Shown here one piece after another: positions 1-6,693 of a stretch of DNA of 14,276 nt. This DNA is from DASTHS01 sp035718085 (GTDB lineage Bacteria > Actinomycetota > Acidimicrobiia > Acidimicrobiales > Palsa-688): assembly GCA_035718085.1 (NCBI GenBank), contig DASTHS010000116.1, positions 1 to 14,276 on the forward strand, written 5' to 3'. Position 1 is the first letter of the stretch. Every line of letters begins with the position of its first letter. The position numbers were made by a program, and so were the translations under genes. The notes beneath the pieces are model-generated. The model was given only the letters and a program-made list of their open reading frames with translations, was not told where the DNA came from and did not search any database.

Positions 1-636
1 CAACAGGGCCAGGGCACAGCCGAGCAGCAGGCCGTCGGAGTGGGTGTCGATCCCGTTCACCAGGCGCTCCACCGAGACGCCGGTGTGGAAGAGCACCTCC
101 CGGTAGGCCACCTCGACGGCAGCCAGGGCGACGAGGGCGGCCGCCAGGCGCTCCCGTGCCACCCGGCGGCTGAGGAAGGCGACCAGCACCACCGGCCACA
201 GCAGGTAGAACTGCTCTTCCACGGCCAACGACCACAGGTTGGCCAGCACGCCCAGGCTGCTGGCGCCGACGGCCCTGGCCCAGTTCCCGGCGTAGAGCAC
301 GATCCACGGCAACCCGACCAGGGTCTGGTGGCGCAGGTCGCCGTGCAGGGTGGCGAGGGCCAGGCCGAGGGCGACCAGGACGACCGCCAGCGCAGCGGGC
401 AGCAGCCGCAGCGCCCGCCGGACGTAGAACCGGCCGAACACCACCCCACCGCCGGCGTCGAACTCGTCGACCAGCCCGGTGGTGATGAGGAAGCCCGACA
501 GCACGAAGAAGAGGTCGACGCCCAAGTAGCCGCTGGGCAGCACGTGCGGCTCGTAGAGGTGGTAGCCGAGCACCGACAGCACCGCCACCGCCCGCAACCC
601 GTCGAGGGGCGGCCAGCGCCGGCCCCCCCCGGTCAC
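1..636 (-). CDS. Acyltransferase-3 (OafA/YrhL-type) membrane O-acyltransferase, 3' end outside window
   Basis: Integral-membrane acyltransferase family 3. Members move acetyl or other acyl groups onto extracytoplasmic sugars of surface polysaccharides, peptidoglycan or glycolipids. The 212 visible residues hold the family landmarks in order: LDGLRAVAV at 11-19, the conserved catalytic-type His26 (GYH), GYLGVDLFFVLSGFLI at 36-51, the basic RFYVRRALRLLP at 69-80, a hydrophobic helix at about 81-97, and NLWSLAVEEQFYLLWP at 133-148. Family members usually have about 350-400 residues of membrane domain, so roughly the C-terminal half is missing past base 1. The start is GTG (bases 636-634), which overlaps the TGA of the upstream gene as GTGA, so translation is probably coupled. 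It is the last visible gene of the minus-strand operon starting near 2558. The acyl donor and acceptor cannot be told from sequence. Confidence 0.93.
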   Translation of the reverse strand, partial: MTGGGRRWPPLDGLRAVAVLSVLGYHLYEPHVLPSGYLGVDLFFVLSGFLITTGLVDEFDAGGGVVFGRFYVRRALRLLPAALAVVLVALGLALATLHGDLRHQTLVGLPWIVLYAGNWARAVGASSLGVLANLWSLAVEEQFYLLWPVVLVAFLSRRVARERLAAALVALAAVEVAYREVLFHTGVSVERLVNGIDTHSDGLLLGCALALL

Positions 637-1100
637 CCCCCGGCGGGCGGCGCGGGGAGGCGGGTGAAGTTCGGCAGTTCGCCCATGGTGCCCACGCTCC
701 AGCCGCTCACCGCCGCGGCCTGCACCCGGACCAGCAAGCTGGTCTTGAAGCCGTCGGCGGCCAGCCCGATGGTCACGTTGGCCAGGTGGAGGTACAGCCG
801 GCCGTCGTCGTTGGTGCCTGCCTGCTCCCACGACTGCTCCATCTGGTCGTAGAACCCGCTGAGCGCACTGATCGACGGGCTCGCCCCGGGCGCGGCCTGG
901 AGCATCCGGCCCATCTGCTGCGCCCACACCCGGGCCGGGATCAGCAGCCCGCTGTAGAGGTGACCGTGCACGAGCAGCGTCATGCCGAGGGTGTTGGGCT
1001 GGTCCTGGTCTTCGTCGAGGCGGTCCCAGAGCTCGATCAGCGTCGCCAGGCGAGGGTCGACCGTCGCGCCCGTCGGGGGACCTGACTCAGCGCCGCTCAT
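633..1100 (-). CDS. Uncharacterised 155-residue protein inside the envelope-modification operon
   Basis: I do not recognise this protein with confidence. It is soluble-looking, with no signal peptide or membrane segment. It has an N-terminal acidic helix (LIELWDRLDEDQDQ, 21-34), a strand-turn-strand segment at 39-54 (GMTLLVHGHLYSGLLI), a helical middle (about 57-92), then RLYLHLANVTI at 101-111 and a C-terminal strand region ending SGWSVGTM. The pattern of a glycine-rich small-domain hairpin followed by an 'xLHLxNxxI' strand faintly resembles the GvpU-like accessory proteins of actinobacteria. No gas-vesicle gene is nearby, so I do not assign that role. The ATG start lies 40 nt after the deacetylase stop, and the stop overlaps the acyltransferase start by 4 nt. 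Its position between deacetylase and acyltransferase suggests a helper for either, but that is context only. Confidence 0.8.
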   Translation of the reverse strand: MSGAESGPPTGATVDPRLATLIELWDRLDEDQDQPNTLGMTLLVHGHLYSGLLIPARVWAQQMGRMLQAAPGASPSISALSGFYDQMEQSWEQAGTNDDGRLYLHLANVTIGLAADGFKTSLLVRVQAAAVSGWSVGTMGELPNFTRLPAPPAGG

Positions 1101-1140
1101 CCGTTCATCGTGCCACAGCCCGGCGTGCGGCCGGGGCCGC

Positions 1141-1764
1141 TCAGCCGGGCTGCACCCAGCGCACCACCTCGAACGGTTCCGCCCGCTCGACGCCGAGGCC
1201 GGCCTGCTGGCCCCAGTACCGGGCGGTGGTGTCGACGTAGCCCGCCGCCAGGTAGCTGCGGTGCGCCTGCGAGCGGTGGGCGTCGAGCGCGGCCAGCTTG
1301 GTGCGCCACCGCTCCTCGTCGACGCCCACCAGCGCCTGCGGGGCGAATCGGGCCACGGCCGAGGGGGTCAGGTAGCCGAGCACCACGCCGTGGAAGCCCC
1401 GGGTGGCGACGTAGCACGCTTGGGCCACCACGGCGTGGTCCTGGTGGTCGTCCCCCCGGGAGGGGGCCAGCACCACGTCGGGGGCGAACTCGGCGATGGC
1501 GGCGGCGATCGCCGTGATGGCGGGGCCGGGGGCCAGGGCGGTGTCGGGCTGGTCGAGCACCTGGATGTCGGCGCCGATGACCGCGGCAGCCGCCGCCGCC
1601 TCGTCGCGGCGCTGGCCGGGCGGCCCACCGCGCTCGCCGCCGGTGAGCACGACCACCCTCCTCGCGTCGAACAGCTGCAAGGTCGCCGCACACCCGAACT
1701 CGACGTCGTCGGGGTGGGCGCCGACGGCGAGGGCGCGCTGACCGGGCCCGAAGGTCACGCCCAC
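1141..1764 (-). CDS. PIG-L / LmbE-family zinc-dependent N-deacetylase
   Basis: Predicted metal-dependent amidase of the PIG-L (LmbE, MshB, BshB) superfamily, which removes acetyl groups from N-acetylglucosamine-type sugars or conjugates. The 207 residues carry the N-terminal zinc-site motif AHPDD at 16-20 (ligands His17 and Asp20, general base Asp19 by family analogy). TGGERGG follows at 41-47, and the second site HQDH at 107-110 supplies the third zinc ligand His110. Length is typical for short bacterial PIG-L proteins and shorter than MshB (about 300), so a mycothiol role is not favoured. The start is GTG at 1764-1762, which overlaps the end of the upstream acyltransferase by 10 nt. The pairing suggests that the deacetylase exposes an amine and the neighbouring beta-helix enzyme acylates the same or a related sugar. 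That coupling is inference; the fold assignment is secure. Confidence 0.93.
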   Translation of the reverse strand: MGVTFGPGQRALAVGAHPDDVEFGCAATLQLFDARRVVVLTGGERGGPPGQRRDEAAAAAAVIGADIQVLDQPDTALAPGPAITAIAAAIAEFAPDVVLAPSRGDDHQDHAVVAQACYVATRGFHGVVLGYLTPSAVARFAPQALVGVDEERWRTKLAALDAHRSQAHRSYLAAGYVDTTARYWGQQAGLGVERAEPFEVVRWVQPG

Positions 1765-2558
1765 GGTCGATACCCCCCGTCGACCGGCTCGTAGCGGAAC
1801 CGGATGCCGCGGCGGCGCAGCTGGTTGCGGGCGGTCTCCGACGCAGTGGTGACCTCGCCGGCCACGGTGCGGTCGTCGAGGTCGAACGTCGCCCCGGCCA
1901 CGGTCAGGCGCCCCGCCACGGGGTCGGCGTCGACCGGTGTGCCGGCGCGCGCCTCGATCTCGGTGGCCAGGGTGGCCAGCACCCGCCGGCGGTGCTCGGC
2001 CGGCTGGCGGCTGCCGGGCGACAGCGGGCGCACGACCGCCGCCGGGGTTCCGGCGGCGAGGACGCCGGTCGGGACATCTCGCGTGACGACCGACCCGGCG
2101 GCCACGACCACGTCGTCGCCGATGCGCACCCCCGGGTTGACCTGGGCGTTGGGGAGCCAGACCCTTGACCCGATCTGCACGCCCTCAAAGGCCACGGGGA
2201 AGCCGTCCCACTCCGAGAGGTAGGCGCCGTGGGTGAACACCCTGGTGCCGATGCCGAGGCCGACCTCGTCGCCGCACACGACCCCCCTCGCGATGTTCAC
2301 CTGGCTGTAGTTCCCGAGGTGCAGCCAGTCACCGGCCCGGAGGAAGGCGCCGGGGTCGTGGGCGCTGCCCCCGCCGATGGTGGCGTGCTCGTCGAGCCAG
2401 CACTCCCTGCCGAGGCGCACCTCGGAACCGAACACCCGGGCGTGGGCGTTGACGATGGTGCCCCGCCCGGCGGTGAACACCTCGCAGTCGAGCCTGGCCT
2501 GGTGGTGCACCCAGACGCCGTCGGCGACCTCGTCGAAGCCGGTCCCCGGGCCGCTCAC
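1755..2558 (-). CDS. Hexapeptide-repeat (left-handed beta-helix) acyltransferase
   Basis: Acyltransferase of the LpxA/CatB/maltose-acetyltransferase superfamily, likely acetylating a sugar nucleotide or glycan with acyl-CoA in the cytoplasm. Hexapeptide-type turns run from about residue 34 to 178, with a loop at 106-124 (RVFTHGAYLSEWDGFP) whose His110 is the best candidate catalytic base. Then come GVQIGSRVWLPNAQVNPGV (126-144) and the family-typical tail VVAAGSVVTRDVPTGVLAAGTPA (151-173). Residues 187-267 form an extra C-terminal alpha/beta segment that I do not recognise; it could bind substrate or mediate oligomerisation. The chosen start is GTG (2558-2556), preceded by a weak AGGCGAG purine stretch. 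It is the first full-length gene of the operon, reads divergently from the glycosyltransferase at 2668, and overlaps the deacetylase by 10 nt. The substrate is unknown. Confidence 0.92.
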   Translation of the reverse strand: MSGPGTGFDEVADGVWVHHQARLDCEVFTAGRGTIVNAHARVFGSEVRLGRECWLDEHATIGGGSAHDPGAFLRAGDWLHLGNYSQVNIARGVVCGDEVGLGIGTRVFTHGAYLSEWDGFPVAFEGVQIGSRVWLPNAQVNPGVRIGDDVVVAAGSVVTRDVPTGVLAAGTPAAVVRPLSPGSRQPAEHRRRVLATLATEIEARAGTPVDADPVAGRLTVAGATFDLDDRTVAGEVTTASETARNQLRRRGIRFRYEPVDGGYRPWA

Positions 2559-2578
2559 CTCGCCTGCACCGCTGCCAC
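2555..2578 (-). CDS. Possible 7-codon leaderless uORF overlapping the start of the acyltransferase
   Basis: A GTG at 2578-2576 begins a 7-codon frame (MAAVQAR, then TGA). The stop overlaps the beta-helix acyltransferase start as GTGA (2558-2555). The GTG lies 8 nt after the TACGGT box at 2592-2587. That is the same spacing as other putative leaderless starts in this window, so transcription could begin at or next to this GTG. If real, translation of the operon would begin on the mini-ORF and re-initiate at the overlap. The alternative is an ordinary short leader using the AGGCGAG stretch. Only position and spacing support it. Confidence 0.3.
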   Translation of the reverse strand: MAAVQAR

Positions 2579-2586
2579 GGGCGCCG

Positions 2587-2592
2587 ACCGTA
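2587..2592 (-). promoter_or_regulatory. Putative -10 box of the acyltransferase/deacetylase operon
   Basis: TACGGT on the minus strand, followed immediately by CG. It lies 28 nt upstream of the annotated GTG start at 2558 and 8 nt upstream of the mini-ORF GTG at 2578. No convincing -35 is visible. It belongs to the TANNNT-CG series seen upstream of several genes here. Confidence 0.45.
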
Positions 2593-2655
2593 GCGCCGCC
2601 CCGGGCCCGGGCGCGGCGACGGCGAGCGCCGGTCCGGCCGTCGCAAGGTGCTCCT

Positions 2656-2661
2656 TACACT
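2656..2661 (+). promoter_or_regulatory. Putative -10 box giving a leaderless mRNA for the 2668 glycosyltransferase
   Basis: TACACT followed by CGACGC and then the GTG at 2668. The 6-nt gap from the box to the start codon places the expected transcription start at or within a base or two of the GTG. There is no Shine-Dalgarno sequence, which fits a leaderless transcript. No clear -35 is visible. Confidence 0.5.
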
Positions 2662-2667
2662 CGACGC

Positions 2668-3807
2668 GTGCCCGACGCCGACGACGCCCGCCTGCTCGAC
2701 GCCTTCGTGACCTACCTGCGGCGCCAACTGGGCCCGGAGGGCCCGGCGGTCGCCCACGTGGCGCTGGGCGAGTCGATCAGCCGCGCGCCGCGCGACGCCG
2801 GTATGGTCGTCGTGGCCGGCGACCGGTCGCCGGTGCGGGAGCGGCTGTGGGCGGCGCGTGCGCGGATGACCCGGCAGTGGCATGCGTCGGCCCACGCCGC
2901 ACCCGGCTCGGCTGGCGTGCCGTTCAGCGTGTGGGACCGGTGGGCGATCGGCTCGGTGGGGGCCACCCCCGACGGCTTCGACGTGCTGGCCATCGTGACC
3001 ACCCGCAACGAGGCCGACATCGTCGGTCAGATGCTCGACCGGCTGCTCGCCGGCGGGGTGCGGGTGCACGTCATCGACAACTGGTCGACCGACGACACAC
3101 CGGGCATCGTCGGGGCCTACTTCAGCGGCGGCCGGGTCACCACGGAACGCTTCCCTGCCGAGGGCCCGAGCCCTTACTTCGACCTGCAGTCGTTGCTCCG
3201 GCGGGTCGGCGAGGTGGCCCATGCCTCCGGCGCCGACTGGGTGGTGCACCACGACGCCGACGAGATCCACGAGGCGGCATGGCCGGGCGTGTCCCTCCGC
3301 GACGGCCTCTGGGCCGTCGAGCGGTGGGGGTTCAACTGCGTCGACCACGCCGCCATCGACTTCCGCCCCATCGCCGACACGTGGAAGCCGGGCGACGACC
3401 TGGCCTCGTCGTTCGACTGGTTCGAGTTCGGGTCCGCGCCCGGACATTTTCTGCTGCTCAAAGCATGGAAGCCGCAGCCGACGCTCGTTTCGAATGCCGA
3501 GAGCGGCGGCCACAGCATCGACTTCCCGGGGCGGCAGGTCTTCCCGTACAAGTTCCCCATTCGCCACTATCCGCTCCGTTCCGCCGACCATGCCCGGCGG
3601 AAGCTGTTCGTGGAGCGCATGCCCCGCTGGAACCCTAAGGAGCGGGCGAAAGGCATGCACGTGCACTATGACGAATTCACCGAGGCATCGCCGTTCATCT
3701 GGGATCCCGAAACGTTGCACCGCTGGTCGACGGTCGACGACGGCCTGCTGTTGCAGCGCATCAGCGGCGTCGGCCTGCCCAACAACCCATGGCCCGGCGA
3801 GGGCTGA
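2668..3807 (+). CDS. Family-2-like glycosyltransferase with an N-terminal extension
   Basis: Predicted cytoplasmic GT-A-fold glycosyltransferase that moves a sugar from a nucleotide donor onto an envelope glycan precursor. Residues 1-100 are an unrecognised, Arg-rich extension. The catalytic domain starts with DVLAIVTTRNEADIVGQML (105-123), followed by VHVIDNWSTDDT (133-144) and the metal-binding DxD site WVVHHDADEIHE (191-202; Asp196 and Asp198). Residues 203-379 hold acceptor-side segments rich in Trp and His. I chose GTG 2668 because the TACACT box sits 6 nt upstream and the conserved protein starts there. The frame is open further upstream only as a spurious extension through the divergent promoter. 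Codons from about 3440 to 3730 use A/T in the third position far more than the rest of the gene. A perfect hairpin follows the stop. Donor and acceptor are unknown. Confidence 0.92.
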   Translation: MPDADDARLLDAFVTYLRRQLGPEGPAVAHVALGESISRAPRDAGMVVVAGDRSPVRERLWAARARMTRQWHASAHAAPGSAGVPFSVWDRWAIGSVGATPDGFDVLAIVTTRNEADIVGQMLDRLLAGGVRVHVIDNWSTDDTPGIVGAYFSGGRVTTERFPAEGPSPYFDLQSLLRRVGEVAHASGADWVVHHDADEIHEAAWPGVSLRDGLWAVERWGFNCVDHAAIDFRPIADTWKPGDDLASSFDWFEFGSAPGHFLLLKAWKPQPTLVSNAESGGHSIDFPGRQVFPYKFPIRHYPLRSADHARRKLFVERMPRWNPKERAKGMHVHYDEFTEASPFIWDPETLHRWSTVDDGLLLQRISGVGLPNNPWPGEG

Positions 3808-3852
3808 TCGAAGGCACGGGCCCTCCAAGCACCACCCGCCCCCAAGCGCGAC

Positions 3853-3884
3853 GAAGGGGGAGGAGCCGGAGCTCCTCCCCCTTC
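3853..3884. terminator. Perfect 14-bp hairpin between convergent genes
   Basis: GAAGGGGGAGGAGC pairs perfectly with GCTCCTCCCCCTTC around a 4-nt CGGA loop. It lies 46 nt after the glycosyltransferase stop and 38 nt beyond the stop of the convergent cell-wall protein, so it can serve both strands. Neither side has a U-tract, so this is the tract-less type common in actinobacteria rather than a classical intrinsic terminator. Confidence 0.8.
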
Positions 3885-3921
3885 ACACTCAAGCGCTCTT
3901 CAGCGCCACGAGCTGATCAGA

Positions 3922-6345
3922 TCAGCCGGCAGCGATGTCGTTGAGTTCCGTCTGCACCAGCGTCGGGGTCTGGGCCAGCGTGCCCCCGAAGACGATGTCG
4001 CTGAGCACGTGCTCGACAACCGCGGCGCCCTGCGTGGCCCCAGCGGCGGCCGCCGGGTAGGTCTTGAGACCACCCCCGTTGGTCGTCGTGCCAGGGGCTG
4101 TGCCCGCACGGTTGAGGAAGTCGGCCGTGCCATTTCCAATGTTGGCGACATCGGCGTTGAGCAGCAGCGGCACCACGGTGATGGTCCGGGGACCAGCGCC
4201 GGTGCTGTTCGCGTAGCCGACCACCTGCGACGACGACAGGGCATCGGCGTAGTCGTCGCCACGGCTGGTGGCAACCGTCAGCGTCGGGCTGTTCTGCCCG
4301 GCATTCGCCGCCGCAGTCGTCGGGCTGCCCAGGCCATCAGGCTGGGTGGCCGCCGTTGAGCCGGAGGCCTGCTGGGTGTTGGTCTGCGTCTCGAACAGGG
4401 CCAGCTCCTCGGCGGTGGCCGAGAAGGTGGTGCCGGCGATGCGCAGCACCGAGATGCCGAGCTTCTGCAGGTCGCTCACGGCCTGGTCGGACACGGCGAG
4501 GTTTCCGCCGACGACCAGCACCTGCTTGACGCCCAGGTTGGTGAGGGCCCCTGCGGCGCTCGAGTCGAGCCCCTGACCGGCCGGAGTCAGCACGATCGGC
4601 AGGCCGGCGTTGTTGGCCAGGCCGGAAGAAGCCAGCGCGTCCTGGAACGTCGTGGAATTGGCGACGATGGCCGTGGGCACCGCCGTGGTCGGGCCGGAGG
4701 TCGACTCGGAGGCGCCGCTGTTGTAAAGGCCGTAGGCGCCGGGCGTCGGCTGCAAGGTGTTGGCCGTGGTCGACGAGTACTGCGCCACCTGAGCGGCGGT
4801 CTGCTCGGCCGTCTGACCGGCGATCCGGATCACCTGGAGGTAGATCGGCTGTCCAGTGAAGGGCGCGGTGCCGATCTGCGTCTGGGACAGCTGCGTGGCG
4901 ACGTCGGCGCTGATGGCGCTGGTGCCGCCGATGATGTAGACGGTGTTGACACCCAGCTTGCGGATGGCGTTCGCGGCGGCCGTGGCCGACTCGCCGCCGT
5001 TGGGGGCGTCGTAGGGGTTGAGCAGGAGGGGTGTCCGGGAGCTCGTCTGGGTGCCACCGCCGAAGAAGGCGGTCGACTGGGTCTTCAGCGGCTGGCTCTC
5101 GAGGTAGCTGGCGGCCAGGGCGTCCTGGTACTCGGCGTCGCTGGCCAGCAGTGCGGCGGTGGCGCCGTTCGGGAACGCCGAGTTGGCGGCCTGGGCGGCA
5201 GTGTCGTCAGCGGTCTGGCCGGCGACGCGGCTCACCGCAACGGTGGTGATGCCGGGCTGGGTCGTCGTGTAGGTGTTGGTGCCGGTGTTGCCGGCGTTCT
5301 GGGTGGTGAGGGTGACCGTGACCGGGCCGTCACTGGCGGGCGCCGAGTAGGTGATGCCCGAGATGGTGAGTGAACCAGGAGTCGTGGTGGTGTTCGAGAC
5401 CACGCAGAACGTGTACGAGCCACCGTTGGCGGCGACGGTCGCCGTCGACGAGCCGCCCGTGGTCGGGCAGGTGCCGCTGGTGGGCACGGCTGCGACGGTA
5501 AAGCCCGTCGCCGTGACCGTGGCCGAGCCGGTGAAGGTGCCGGCACTCGGCGCCAGGCTGGCCGTCCCCTTGCCGATGGTGCCGGGCACCGACTCGGTGA
5601 CCGCAAAGGGGTTGACCGCGTCGCCGGTCGAGCCGGCAACGACGCCGGTCGGCGTCTCGGTGACGGTGGTGTTCTGCAGCGTGGCGTTCTGCACCGTGGC
5701 CGGCGTCGACGGCGTGCCCGGCGGCAGGCCAGCCACCTCATAGCTCGGGGCCACATCGATCGGCACCGCTCCGCCGGTCGATCCGGCAGCAGAACCGACG
5801 TCGTACTTGATGCCGCTGAGCGCGATCGAGTAGGTGTCGGCCGCCGTGCCGGTGGCGCTGTTGGTGAACTTCAGCACCAACTCGTCCTTGAGGCCAGCGT
5901 TCTGAGCCCCGGCCGGGTCGGCCGGGTTGGTCGCCAGGGTGGCGGTGATGGCCGGAGCGGTGTCACTGGTCGAGCCGGCACCGGCGCCACTCGCAAAAGC
6001 TCCGGGCGTGACCGTCGGGGTCGCCGTGTAAGTCACGGCCGACGCCTGGGCCTGGGCGGCGGTCTCGGTCGGGTTGGTCGAGCCGTTGGCGGCGCCGTTG
6101 GGCTCGATCGGGATCACAACCTCATCACCGGAGCCGAAGTTGTTGCTCAGCGTCAGGGTGACGTTGCCGGCCGGCTGGCCGGTGGCGCCGGGGTAGACGT
6201 TCGGCGCAGAGGAAGCGGCCGCGGTGAAGGTGGTCGGGGCTGCGGCGAATGCCGAACCGGTGGCGAGAACCAAGCCGCCGGCGAGGGTGGCCGAGCCCAC
6301 GGCTGCTACGCCGATGCTCCGCCGAAACTTGCGTCCGTTGCTCAA
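3922..6345 (-). CDS. Secreted cell-wall-binding-repeat (CW_binding_2) surface protein
   Basis: An 807-residue exported protein expected to sit non-covalently on the cell wall. Residues 1-34 are a Sec signal peptide: basic RKFRR, a hydrophobic core, and likely cleavage after SAFA. Residues about 37-365 are Thr/Ser/Ala/Gly-rich, predicted beta-sandwich segments without clear family; Cys293 and Cys314 could form a disulfide. Three CW_binding_2-type repeats follow. Repeat 1 is about 369-487 (SRVAGQTADDTA, YQDALAAS, LGVNTVYIIGGTSAIS). Repeat 2 is about 505-628 (IRIAGQTAEQTA, FQDALASS, LGVKQVLVVGGNLAVS). Repeat 3 is about 631-806 (LRIAGTTFSATAEE, YADALSSS, IVFGGT), which is longer and more diverged. 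The start is TTG (6345-6343) with a good AAGGAGAAG Shine-Dalgarno 5-6 nt upstream. Its codons are somewhat less GC-extreme than neighbours. It is a single-gene unit with its own promoter and a leader of about 220 nt. Confidence 0.95.
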   Translation of the reverse strand: MSNGRKFRRSIGVAAVGSATLAGGLVLATGSAFAAAPTTFTAAASSAPNVYPGATGQPAGNVTLTLSNNFGSGDEVVIPIEPNGAANGSTNPTETAAQAQASAVTYTATPTVTPGAFASGAGAGSTSDTAPAITATLATNPADPAGAQNAGLKDELVLKFTNSATGTAADTYSIALSGIKYDVGSAAGSTGGAVPIDVAPSYEVAGLPPGTPSTPATVQNATLQNTTVTETPTGVVAGSTGDAVNPFAVTESVPGTIGKGTASLAPSAGTFTGSATVTATGFTVAAVPTSGTCPTTGGSSTATVAANGGSYTFCVVSNTTTTPGSLTISGITYSAPASDGPVTVTLTTQNAGNTGTNTYTTTQPGITTVAVSRVAGQTADDTAAQAANSAFPNGATAALLASDAEYQDALAASYLESQPLKTQSTAFFGGGTQTSSRTPLLLNPYDAPNGGESATAAANAIRKLGVNTVYIIGGTSAISADVATQLSQTQIGTAPFTGQPIYLQVIRIAGQTAEQTAAQVAQYSSTTANTLQPTPGAYGLYNSGASESTSGPTTAVPTAIVANSTTFQDALASSGLANNAGLPIVLTPAGQGLDSSAAGALTNLGVKQVLVVGGNLAVSDQAVSDLQKLGISVLRIAGTTFSATAEELALFETQTNTQQASGSTAATQPDGLGSPTTAAANAGQNSPTLTVATSRGDDYADALSSSQVVGYANSTGAGPRTITVVPLLLNADVANIGNGTADFLNRAGTAPGTTTNGGGLKTYPAAAAGATQGAAVVEHVLSDIVFGGTLAQTPTLVQTELNDIAAG

Positions 6346-6438
6346 GTGAGCTTCTCCTTGTGCTGTGTGCCGGTTACCCGGTGTCCCGCCCGGTCGACCC
6401 GCAGCGGAGTTGGTTTGATGCTGTCGGACGGGAAGCTA

Positions 6439-6456
6439 GCAGTGCTGTCGCACTGC
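6439..6456 (-). other. Leader hairpin 1 of the cell-wall protein mRNA
   Basis: Perfect 7-bp stem GCAGTGC / GCACTGC with a 4-nt loop, about 95 nt upstream of the TTG start in the predicted 5' leader. It could be part of a structured regulatory leader or an mRNA-stability element. No known riboswitch consensus was recognised. Confidence 0.4.
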
Positions 6457-6482
6457 CGCCCGCCTTTCAGTGCTGCACCTCG

Positions 6483-6498
6483 CCAGCCATGGGGCTGG
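6483..6498 (-). other. Leader hairpin 2 of the cell-wall protein mRNA
   Basis: Perfect 6-bp stem CCAGCC / GGCTGG with a 4-nt loop, about 140 nt upstream of the TTG start within the predicted leader. It is short, and given the GC content it could occur by chance. Confidence 0.3.
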
Positions 6499-6570
6499 AG
6501 AAGCTGCGTCCGTTCGGGATACCTGGAGTCTTCCGCCAAGTTGAGACCATCACCCGCCGGGGCTGAGCGT

Positions 6571-6599
6571 ACGGTAGCGGGTTGCGGTCGGGGGCGCAA
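6571..6599 (-). promoter_or_regulatory. Putative promoter of the cell-wall-binding protein
   Basis: On the minus strand a TTGCGC (6599-6594) and a TACCGT (6576-6571) are separated by exactly 17 nt. This is the only place in the window where a -35-like and a -10-like hexamer are found at ideal spacing. It predicts transcription starting near 6564 and a leader of about 220 nt before the TTG start codon with its Shine-Dalgarno sequence. Confidence 0.5.
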
Positions 6600-6693
6600 G
6601 GGGCGTTGATGGATTTCGTCGTGGGTCGCGATCAGTCGAGTGTCCCGACTCCGTCGGGCAGCCCGCAGCCTTCCGGGCCTTCGCCTACCGTCA

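Larger units (their letters stand above)
6346..6693. other. Divergent intergenic region with the cell-wall protein leader
   Basis: No convincing gene is seen here. It holds the predicted minus-strand promoter (6571-6599), about 220 nt of untranslated leader of the cell-wall protein with two small hairpins (6439-6456 and 6483-6498), and upstream sequence for the plus-strand glycosyltransferase. On the plus strand a CCCGAC-TCC-GTCGGG hairpin (6644-6658) lies just before that gene. Open frames through the region have no conserved look and no supporting start signals. Confidence 0.6.

Noticed and set aside
1097..1108. Mini-ORF ATG-AAC-GGA-TGA overlapping the ATG of the 155-residue protein
   Set aside because: It has the same ATGA-type overlap as the uORF at 2578, but it is only three codons, has no box at the right spacing, and lies inside an operon where coupling is not needed.
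2229..3828. Long open frames on both strands over the glycosyltransferase (469 and 499 residues)
   Set aside because: Compositionally biased translations without motifs, explained by high GC. The frame beginning at GTG 2668 has the GT motifs.
6244..6345. Twin-arginine signal in the cell-wall protein (RKFRRS)
   Set aside because: The arginine pair lacks the S/T-R-R-x-F-L-K context, and the hydrophobic core with AFA cleavage fits an ordinary Sec signal.
6346..6600. Known riboswitch (c-di-AMP ydaO, c-di-GMP, cobalamin) in the cell-wall protein leader
   Set aside because: I could not find the conserved core sequences of these classes by eye. It is kept only as an unassigned leader.
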